Source of the DNA: Mesorhizobium sp. 113-3-3
GTDB taxonomy: Bacteria; Pseudomonadota; Alphaproteobacteria; Rhizobiales; Rhizobiaceae
NCBI RefSeq assembly: GCF_016756495.1
Contig: NZ_AP023243.1
Location: 6,328,501 to 6,392,500, forward strand
Direction of reading: 5' to 3'
DNA length: 64,000 bases
Shown: in pieces, positions 57,892-64,000 of the stretch
Layout of the letters: the number at the start of each line of letters is the position of its first letter
Position numbering within the stretch: the first letter of the stretch is position 1
Program-made: the position numbers and the translations under genes
The notes under the pieces: generated by a model
Databases searched by the model: none
The model's input: only the letters and a program-made list of their open reading frames with translations
Told to the model about the DNA's origin: nothing

Positions 57892-59943
57892 TCACAGAAT
57901 GATGCCCCCGATTTCCTGACCCTTGCCGAGGCCGCAGAGTATGTTGGCGTCTCGAAGGACACGCTTCGACGGTGGGATGCCTCGGGCAAGCTCAAGCCCG
58001 TGCGCCGTCCAGGGAGCGGCTATCGCTTCTATCGCCGGCCTGACCTTGAGCCCTTCCGCCTCGAGTACCGGCGCGCCGAACAGGCCGCCAACGAGCCGGA
58101 CCATATGTTTCAGACCCTGACCGCAGATATTGAAGCGAACCCCAAGATACGCGAGCCGCAACAGGGCGCGCACCGGGCAGTGCGGACCCACTTCGAAGCC
58201 TCGAACGAGCCGGTGATCCTGCAGATACCCGTCGGATGCGGAAAGACTGGCGTCATCGCGACATTGCCCTTCGGCGTCGCCAAAGGGCGCGCGCTCGTCA
58301 TCACACCGAACCTGACGATACGGTCGGGTGTCGCGGAGTCGCTCGACATCAGCAACCCGAAGAATTTCTGGCGGCGGACAGGGGCGCTCCACGATTTTTC
58401 CGCGGGGCCATTCCGCGCTGTTTTGGATGGCGTTGATGCCAATCTCCACGACTGCAACGCAAGCCAGTTCGTCGTGACCAACATCCACCAGTTGGCCAGC
58501 TCGGCCGATCGTTGGCTCCCGCAGTTTCCGCCGAACTATTTCGACATGATTATGATCGACGAGGGCCACCACAACGTGGCGCCGAGTTGGGCGAAGGTCT
58601 TCGACCGCTTTCCGAACGCCAAGGTCGTCAGCCTGACGGCGACGCCGTTCAGGGGTGACGGAACGCGGCCGGTCGGCAAGGTGATCTATCGCTACCCGTT
58701 CACTCGGGCGATGGTGAAGGGGTACATCAAGCAGATTCACTCTCGGAACGTCGCGCCGTCAGAGCTGTCCTTCACCTACCGTGACGACATGAAGCGGCAC
58801 ACACTGGAAGAGGTGTTGGCCTTGCGAGAACATGCCTGGTTCCGGCGAGGTGTCGCGTTGGCGCCCGAGTGCAATCGTCACATCGTTGATGCCAGCATCA
58901 AATATCTCCAGGAGCTGCGAGAGCGCAGCGGTGTCCGTCACCAGATCATCGCCGTTGCCTGTTCCGTCGACCATGCCCGCCAAGTGCGAGGGCTGTACGA
59001 AGAGCGGGGCCTGAAGGCGGCCGAAATCTATGGTGAGATGGATCGTGAAAAGCAGGACGTCGTTCTTGCCGATCTGCGCAGCGGCAAGCTCGATTGTATC
59101 GTGCAGGTGCAGATGCTCGGGGAGGGCTTCGATCATCCGCCTCTGAGTGTCGCGGCCATCTTCCGGCCGTACGCGAGCTTGTCGCCTTACATCCAATTCG
59201 TCGGGCGCGTGATGCGCGTCGTCCACGAGGCGAAGCCGGACCACCCGGACAACCACGCATTCGTGGTCTCCCATGTGGGCTTGAACACCGACGCCCATTG
59301 GGACGATTTCCGGGAGCTCGACTTCGACGATCAGGCGATGGTCAAAAAGTGGCTGGAGGCCGGTGACGAGAATGGCGATGGCGACGGCTCAGGAGAGCCC
59401 CGTCGCTTCGATATCGGTATGCTGGTCGATAACGAGATCGTCGGCTCATTCATCAATCGGTCGTTCCTTGATCCCGAAGACGATCGCGTCCTCGAAGAAA
59501 TGCTGGATCATGAGATCGGCGCAGGCCTCCGCCTGCGCGACGTCATCGCGAAGGACAAGCTCCGGGAGACGCTGCGCCGAAAGCAAGCGGAGCTGTCCCA
59601 GGTCAGCAGTTCCGGTGACCTTCCGGTGCAGCCGCAGGCGCGGCGGGTCGGCGCGCGCAAGCGGCTTTCCGAACGCACAGGCTCCGTGGTCGCCCGCATT
59701 CTCAAGGACCTGAAGCTCTCGCCCGCCGGGCGCGAGGTCGGCCAGCGAGACAAGACCGTCGCGGGGCGTGACAACCGGGCCGCCGTTACATCGCTGCTGA
59801 ACAAGGCGATCAACGAACATCTCGGGATCAAGTCCGGGAGCCGCAAGGCACCCGACGCGGGCGACAATGAGGACGCTTTGGCTGCGCTCGATATGCTGGG
59901 AGACAACGTGCGCGACGCCCTGAAAGGGAAGAACGATGGCTAA
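57889..59943 (+). CDS. SF2 DEAD/DEAH helicase with N-terminal MerR/excisionase-type HTH
   Basis: 684 residues. Residues 9-57 form a MerR/excisionase HTH (FLTLAEAAEYVGVSKDTLRRWD, then GYRFYRRPDLEPF). Helicase motifs: Walker A PVGCGKTG (114-121), motif II DEGHH (224-228), motif III LTATPFRG (249-256), motif VI IQFVGRVMRV (435-444). The last 200 residues include an acidic Gly/Asp linker and a basic region. DNA or RNA unwinding is expected; the fused HTH may target specific DNA or regulate its own promoter. The next gene overlaps its stop, so an operon with the two small Cys/His proteins is likely. Confidence 0.85.
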   Translation: MSQNDAPDFLTLAEAAEYVGVSKDTLRRWDASGKLKPVRRPGSGYRFYRRPDLEPFRLEYRRAEQAANEPDHMFQTLTADIEANPKIREPQQGAHRAVRTHFEASNEPVILQIPVGCGKTGVIATLPFGVAKGRALVITPNLTIRSGVAESLDISNPKNFWRRTGALHDFSAGPFRAVLDGVDANLHDCNASQFVVTNIHQLASSADRWLPQFPPNYFDMIMIDEGHHNVAPSWAKVFDRFPNAKVVSLTATPFRGDGTRPVGKVIYRYPFTRAMVKGYIKQIHSRNVAPSELSFTYRDDMKRHTLEEVLALREHAWFRRGVALAPECNRHIVDASIKYLQELRERSGVRHQIIAVACSVDHARQVRGLYEERGLKAAEIYGEMDREKQDVVLADLRSGKLDCIVQVQMLGEGFDHPPLSVAAIFRPYASLSPYIQFVGRVMRVVHEAKPDHPDNHAFVVSHVGLNTDAHWDDFRELDFDDQAMVKKWLEAGDENGDGDGSGEPRRFDIGMLVDNEIVGSFINRSFLDPEDDRVLEEMLDHEIGAGLRLRDVIAKDKLRETLRRKQAELSQVSSSGDLPVQPQARRVGARKRLSERTGSVVARILKDLKLSPAGREVGQRDKTVAGRDNRAAVTSLLNKAINEHLGIKSGSRKAPDAGDNEDALAALDMLGDNVRDALKGKNDG

Positions 59944-60178
59944 AGTCAGGGACATTCTAATCGACGTGAGGATCGAGCAGGCGCAGCGCCAGCGCAAATG
60001 TCGAAGGAACAGCTCCCACGTCATCCCGAAGGGCGAGTGGTGTCTCGTTGTTCGAACCAACGCGACCAACGATGACTACAGCTACAGCCGAGACGCTGCG
60101 AAACCCATGCTCGATGCGGCTTGGGCGAAGCTCAGGACCATCTACGAAGGACTCGGAATGTCACCGCCTGATGGCTAA
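59936..60178 (+). CDS. Small Cys/His protein after the helicase
   Basis: 80 residues; ATG lies 8 bp inside the helicase gene. It has one Cys-x5-His-x7-Cys cluster (Cys22, His28, Cys36 in RKCRRNSSHVIPKGEWCLVV), possibly a partial metal site similar in pattern to PARP-type fingers, and a helical tail. No family recognised. Overlap with the helicase argues for a linked function. Confidence 0.6.
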   Translation: MAKVRDILIDVRIEQAQRQRKCRRNSSHVIPKGEWCLVVRTNATNDDYSYSRDAAKPMLDAAWAKLRTIYEGLGMSPPDG

Positions 60179-60189
60179 AGGACGGGGGA

Positions 60190-60657
60190 ATGAGCGACGG
60201 ATACAACTTTCAGCAACTCAAGGCCGCGATTTTAGCGCTGAGCCGGGCCACTGATTGGGAAGTGGCCAAAAAGGAGTGGCGCCTCGTCGAGATTTCCGAA
60301 GCCGACGAGCCCGAGACCTGTCTGTGCGGCCATTTCCCAATCATCGAGTTGTGCACCATCTCCAATGCTACGACCCGAAAATCGGTGGACGTAGGCAACG
60401 TCTGCGTGAAGCGGTTCTTGGGTTTCCGCTCCGATTTGATTTTCCAGTCTCTGAAGCGTGTCCGAGCCGACCCAGATAAGCCGATCGGCCCGGATGCCAC
60501 CGCGTTCTTTCACGAACGCGGGGTCATCAACGATTGGGAGTATCAGTTCCAGCAGAGCACCATGCGGAAGCGCAACCTGTCTCAACGGCAGTTGGCGACC
60601 AGGCGTTCGATAAATCAGAAAGTGATTGCGGCCGTGCGGCGTCGTGGTCTTTCATAA
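60190..60657 (+). CDS. Zinc-finger-like protein of a mobile-element family
   Basis: 155 residues, GGACGGGGGA before ATG 60190, 11 bp after the previous gene. A compact metal motif is visible: Cys44-x-Cys46-x-His48, Cys55, Cys72 (TCLCGHFPIIELCTISN, then VDVGNVCVKRFLG). The CxCGHxxIxxxCxIxN...VGNxCVKxFLG pattern is familiar from uncharacterised phage and plasmid proteins. The basic C-terminus (RKRNLSQRQLATRRSINQK) suggests nucleic acid contact. Confidence 0.65.
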   Translation: MSDGYNFQQLKAAILALSRATDWEVAKKEWRLVEISEADEPETCLCGHFPIIELCTISNATTRKSVDVGNVCVKRFLGFRSDLIFQSLKRVRADPDKPIGPDATAFFHERGVINDWEYQFQQSTMRKRNLSQRQLATRRSINQKVIAAVRRRGLS

Positions 60658-61146
60658 TCCCGGGGCGACGCCGGCTCCCGGCCTCTCTCCTACGAGCCAT
60701 AAGAGTGCGGCTGCAGGAACTCCGTCTCCTGCTTGGTCAGCACCCTCCAGAGGCCCGGCCGCGGTCACACCTTAGCAATAAGGTACAGCTCGACGTTGAA
60801 TCCCAAAAATTGAAAGCCCTCCGCAACCGCGATTGGCGCACCACTCTCAAGCTGGCCGTGAGGTCTGGGCACAAGGGCGACTTCGGTCGTCGAGATGGCG
60901 TCGTACACCAAGCTGCTCGGACGGCGGCTTTCAGGATCGCTGGCTGGGGTTGGGAACGAGGGAAATCGAGGCGCTAAGCGGACGCTCCAGATAGGCTGCG
61001 CCGCCGTGCTGCAGGCCTGCAATTTGCTCGATACTTCAGTCAGATATGAGCAATGCCAAGAAGATTCTGTGGTCGCGTTCATAAGAATCAGATCAGATAT
61101 TGTCTGGTGCGTAAGAATTAAGGACAAAAGGAGCACGCAAGCGCAA
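60658..61146. other. Stretch without a confident gene
   Basis: 489 bp. On the minus strand an open frame (60765-61082 from an internal ATG, up to 61256 from an earlier one) ends in a protein-like tail (EGFQFLGFNVELYLIAKV) and could be a gene remnant, but its upstream half is not convincing. AAGGAG at about 61128 may serve the next gene. Confidence 0.35.
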
Positions 61147-62280
61147 ATGGCGAGGGCTCCCAGATACTTCGGCGCATGGGGCAACGTGCCCGTAGATGAT
61201 GATGTGCGGCCGTTCAGCATGATCAATCCCGTGGGGAGCAATGCCAACCGGACCAACCGCCGACATCACTTTATCTCGGCCGTCTATATGAACGGCTTCG
61301 CGGATGACCGGGGCCGAGTGCTGGCCTATCTTTGCGAGGCGCCCGAAGACCCGCTGCCGCCAATGAATCCACGGGCCATTGGTTTCGAGCGAGACTACTA
61401 TTCCCAGAAGCTGCCCGGGGGTGGTCAGGAAAACCATTGTTTCGAGGATCTGTGGAACACCATCGAGACCGGATGGCCGGAAACGGTGCGGGCGCTCGCG
61501 GCACGCCGCCTGTCGGCCGCCATCTCCTTCAACGTGCTCGGCATGCAAACGATCTTGCGCGCGCGTGTTCCGGCGACGCGCGATCGGCACGCGCTGATGA
61601 TCGAGGCCAAAATTCGCTGCGAGCACAAGATCGGCGAAGAACTCGGCGTCCTTCCTCCGCCGCTCGAGCGCTATGCGGGCCAGTTCGACACCGTGCCGAT
61701 AGGCGTCAACCCACATGAAACGCTGCTGGCAATGAAAGGTGAGTTCAAGGATTTCGGCGACCTCTGTTTCCGCCTCGGCTTCGAGGTGCTCCACAACAGG
61801 ACAAGCACGCCTTTCCTCACATCGGACAATCCGGTCTGCAGCTACGATCCGCGTCAGGCGTTCCATGCGCGTACGCCTTACGAGCATTCCGGCGAGGTCG
61901 AGCTGATCTTCCCGGTTTCGGCGCACATGCTTGTGCGCGGTTCCAGCAAGCGCGGGCCGGTGAACATGATCTCGCGCCATCGCGATATCTCCGACAGCCA
62001 CAAGGTGCGGCAACTCAATCGCACGATCGCGCAGTTTTCCTATCGCATGACCATCGGCCAGGATCGCTCTAGCGACGACCTGATCCGCGCCCATGGCGCG
62101 ATCGTGCCGACCATCACCACTAGAGTGCGGCGACTTGGGAAAGAGGTGCATATCATCTGCCGGAATGTTTTCGGTCCCCGGCCGAGGTTATCTCAATACA
62201 TCGACACGCCTGAAAAGGCCGCGCGCCTTGAGGCCAGGATGGCTGCTACATCGAGCCACGCGGACCCGATCCTCGAATGA
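61147..62280 (+). CDS. DUF4238 family protein
   Basis: 377 residues from ATG 61147 (AAGGAG 13 bases upstream); the frame is open from 60895, and ATG 61219 is another option. The family head reads NRRHHFISAVYMNGFADDRGRVLAY, the DUF4238 pattern of an N-terminal His-rich strand, and an internal TSDNPVCSYDP block is also typical. Function unknown; members are scattered in mobile regions of many bacteria. No neighbour overlaps it. Confidence 0.7.
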   Translation: MARAPRYFGAWGNVPVDDDVRPFSMINPVGSNANRTNRRHHFISAVYMNGFADDRGRVLAYLCEAPEDPLPPMNPRAIGFERDYYSQKLPGGGQENHCFEDLWNTIETGWPETVRALAARRLSAAISFNVLGMQTILRARVPATRDRHALMIEAKIRCEHKIGEELGVLPPPLERYAGQFDTVPIGVNPHETLLAMKGEFKDFGDLCFRLGFEVLHNRTSTPFLTSDNPVCSYDPRQAFHARTPYEHSGEVELIFPVSAHMLVRGSSKRGPVNMISRHRDISDSHKVRQLNRTIAQFSYRMTIGQDRSSDDLIRAHGAIVPTITTRVRRLGKEVHIICRNVFGPRPRLSQYIDTPEKAARLEARMAATSSHADPILE

Positions 62281-62999
62281 CCGGATTGATGGAAGAGCCT
62301 TCCGTTTGCGCGGTGTTTTGGACTGCCGGGGTCAAATGCGACCATTCGCGGCATCACCGGAAGGCGACAGATGGTATTTCCCACCCAACCATGCCCGTAA
62401 CAATCACGCGGTTTTGTCTCTCACGCGAGAACACCCCTGATGGAGAAAGCGAAGCTCTCCGAGTTGAAAAAGCTGCGACATCTCAACATCGAAACCTTGA
62501 ATGGTCGGGTCATCAACATGATGCCGCTCTTGGGAGGACCGATCCTGGCACCTCTGGATTCCGAACCTCGATGGCACGCTGATGGAGATGTGTCCGGTTG
62601 ACGCCGCCCATTCGCCTATTGGGGAAAGAGTGCCGCCCGCGACGAAGACGTGTGCTTCGGCCTGCTCGAGATATTGTGGCAACGCGCGAGCTTTCCAGAC
62701 GTTGTGCAGGCGTATTTGCTCTTGTCGGCGCGTACCTATTGTGGGTTCAAATCCAGCGTCAAAGACGCCAGTTGCGATTTGAGAGCGAATGGATCGCGCT
62801 CAAACGCAAACGTGAGAACCTGGCGGCCCGCATCGGGCTTCCACACGCGCTCGCAGAGCTCAGCAGATATTGGGCTGCCTCGTTCGAGTCCTCGCGCAGC
62901 CTGGTCGCAGCGTCGCGTGCTTCCGCAATCTCTGGAGAATCATTTGGAGTCGCCTGTATTTTCCTGGTCGTATATCCTAGCCGGCGCGACCGGCGAAGT

Positions 63000-63232
63000 T
63001 CGGCCAAGCGATCGGCCAAATCGACCTACCGATCGCAAATTCGTATATGCTATCAATGCGCTAAGCATAGCGAATATCGGCCATCATCGGCATCGGCATT
63101 GGCGTCGTCGATCAACCGTCTCGGTGAAGCTGAGGTAGCGCCTAACATCGGCCAAATGATCGGCCAGTTATGGGCGCTCAGCTAAAATTTCTGTTGACAT
63201 ATACGTACTTAGCGCGATCTAACATCGGCCAA
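63000..63232. promoter_or_regulatory. Cluster of TCGGCCA repeats before the Fic gene
   Basis: TCGGCCA occurs at 63000, 63012, 63077, 63148, 63160 and 63225. Two pairs are spaced exactly 12 bp. CTAACATCGGCCAA (14 bp) is repeated at 63142 and 63219; the second copy overlaps the presumed -10 box and ends two bases before the Fic start codon. Likely operator sites of a regulator controlling the Fic gene. Confidence 0.45.
63194..63223 (+). promoter_or_regulatory. Putative promoter of the Fic gene
   Basis: TTGACA (63194-63199, perfect -35), 18-bp spacer, TCTAAC (63218-63223, four of six). A start near 63230 would leave a leader of only about five bases before ATG 63235, with no Shine-Dalgarno site. 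Confidence 0.45.
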
Positions 63233-63234
63233 TC

Positions 63235-64000
63235 ATGGAAGAGACCGTACAGCGCATCGAGCCGGCGCGCCTGGAAGACGTTGCGGAGCCTATCTCCGAC
63301 GCGCTGGCTGAGCTGTCAGCAAGCTCGGCGGTTCTCGGCGCCAAGCTGCATCCGCGCACGGCCGCGAACCTGGCGGATCTCGTGCGCATCATGAACACCT
63401 ATTACAGCAACCTGATCGAGGGCCACAACACGCGCCCCCGCGACATCGAACGCGCCCTCGCCGGCGAATTCGACAAAGACCAGGAACGACGCAACCTGCA
63501 GGTGGAAGCCGCGGCCCATGTTCGACTGCAGGGGGAAATCGATCGCCTGGCCGCAGAGGGTCAGCTCCCAGAACCGGCTTCGCTTGATTTTTTGCGCTGG
63601 CTGCATGCGGAATTCTACCGTGACGCCGATGAGGCGATGTTGCGCATTCGCGGCGCAGACAGAGAATTCTTGATGGTTCCGGGTCGGTGGCGATCACAGC
63701 CCGAACATGATGTCACTGTCGGCCGCCACCAGCCGCCGTCAAGCGATCGCGTCGAAGCGTTCATGGAGCATTTCGCTAGCCGGTACCGCTTCCAACGTAC
63801 GGGCAAAGCGGCTAGGATATTGGCGATTCCGGCCGCGCATCATCGGTTCAATTACATTCATCCCTTCCCAGACGGCAATGGACGCGTCAGCCGCTTGATG
63901 AGTCACGCCATGGCCCATGAGGCAGGAATAGCCGCGCATGGGCTGTGGTCGATTTCCCGAGGCCTGGCGCGGGGTCTGGAAAGCCGCGGCGACTATAAAC
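63235..64000 (+). CDS. Fic-family protein (N-terminal part, cut by window end)
   Basis: Open from ATG 63235 to the window end (255 codons). The Fic core is complete: [12 protein letters not shown] with catalytic His209 and Arg217. An inhibitory helix motif (S/T)xxxE(G/N) is present as SNLIEG at residues 58-63, placing it with Fic proteins that carry their own N-terminal brake. Such enzymes usually transfer AMP to a target protein. No separate antitoxin gene is needed in this class. The C-terminal part, often a winged helix that could bind the repeats upstream, is not in the window. Confidence 0.9.
   Translation, partial: MEETVQRIEPARLEDVAEPISDALAELSASSAVLGAKLHPRTAANLADLVRIMNTYYSNLIEGHNTRPRDIERALAGEFDKDQERRNLQVEAAAHVRLQGEIDRLAAEGQLPEPASLDFLRWLHAEFYRDADEAMLRIRGADREFLMVPGRWRSQPEHDVTVGRHQPPSSDRVEAFMEHFASRYRFQRTGKAARILAIPAAHHRFNYIHPFPDGNGRVSRLMSHAMAHEAGIAAHGLWSISRGLARGLESRGDYK

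Larger units (their letters stand above)
62281..63234. other. Degenerate region before the Fic gene
   Basis: 954 bp without a convincing intact gene. Frame 1 holds a 53-codon frame (62440-62601) ended by one TGA. It continues in the same frame into PFAYWGKSAARDED, which resembles the first residues of Cas3 helicases, then loses coding character. Other frames show hydrophobic or basic stretches only. The 3' 240 bp hold the TCGGCCA repeats and the Fic promoter listed separately. Confidence 0.4.

Noticed and set aside
60864..60873. A short match to the tRNA-Phe 3' end as possible right attachment site
   Set aside because: Only about nine bases agree (TCTGGGCAC), expected by chance; a real site should repeat a longer part of the tRNA end.
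60765..61256. A minus-strand frame of up to 163 codons with one hydrophobic stretch
   Set aside because: Its tail looks protein-like, but the start overlaps the DUF4238 gene and the middle is unconvincing; kept only as a possible remnant.
62598..63185. A 195-codon plus-strand frame before the Fic gene
   Set aside because: Starts with TTG without ribosome binding site and runs through the repeat-rich control region; composition not coding-like throughout.

Overview
The window reads as a GC-rich alphaproteobacterial chromosome, most likely Mesorhizobium or a close relative in the Rhizobiales. This rests on four things: the gene order murA - DUF2948 - hisD - UPF0262 - phosphatase - infA - maf - yacG; an alpha-galactoside operon with the same gene content as the agp/aga operon of Sinorhizobium meliloti; a RIME-like intergenic mosaic repeat; and Caulobacter-type tad/cpa pilus genes. 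The genus is inferred from gene order and was not checked by any search.

Layout. (1) 1-7472: part of a Flp/Tad pilus locus (cpaB 3' part, cpaC, a small lipoprotein, TadG-, TadE- and TadF-like pseudopilins, cpaE). It runs into an L,D-transpeptidase and a membrane/coiled-coil protein through overlapping start and stop codons. (2) 8437-26238: a Lap-like surface adhesion module. It has a type I secretion system (TolC-like, ABC exporter with a degenerate C39 domain, HlyD-like adaptor), a ribbon-helix-helix regulator, a divergent LapG-type cysteine protease and a ~3446-residue adhesin. The adhesin holds six 786-bp tandem repeats in two blocks of three. No LapD-type c-di-GMP receptor is visible. (3) 26563-29407: a periplasmic-binding-like lipoprotein, a degenerate nuclease-like protein and a GGDEF-derived membrane protein without its active-site motif. 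(4) 29451-35397: tRNA-Thr and core genes for cell wall, histidine synthesis and translation. (5) 35413-45515: alpha-galactoside utilisation (two GH4 glycosidases, a Dpp-type ABC transporter, an AraC-type activator). (6) 45537-52722: a CUT1 sugar ABC transporter with its own AraC-type regulator and an oxidoreductase fused to an aldo/keto reductase.

(7) 53046-64000 and beyond: a genomic island next to tRNA-Phe(GAA), starting with a P4-type integrase. Its cargo has a defence/conflict flavour. A ComF-like phosphoribosyltransferase is paired with a SLOG-like nucleotide-sensor domain fused to an antitoxin-type HTH. Facing it is an HTH-SF2 helicase fusion followed by two small Cys/His proteins. There are also a DUF3800 protein, a DUF4238 protein and a Fic protein cut by the window end. 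The divergent five-gene set at 56244-60657 is the best candidate here for an undescribed system. All functional statements come from reading motifs and neighbourhoods; no database search was run.
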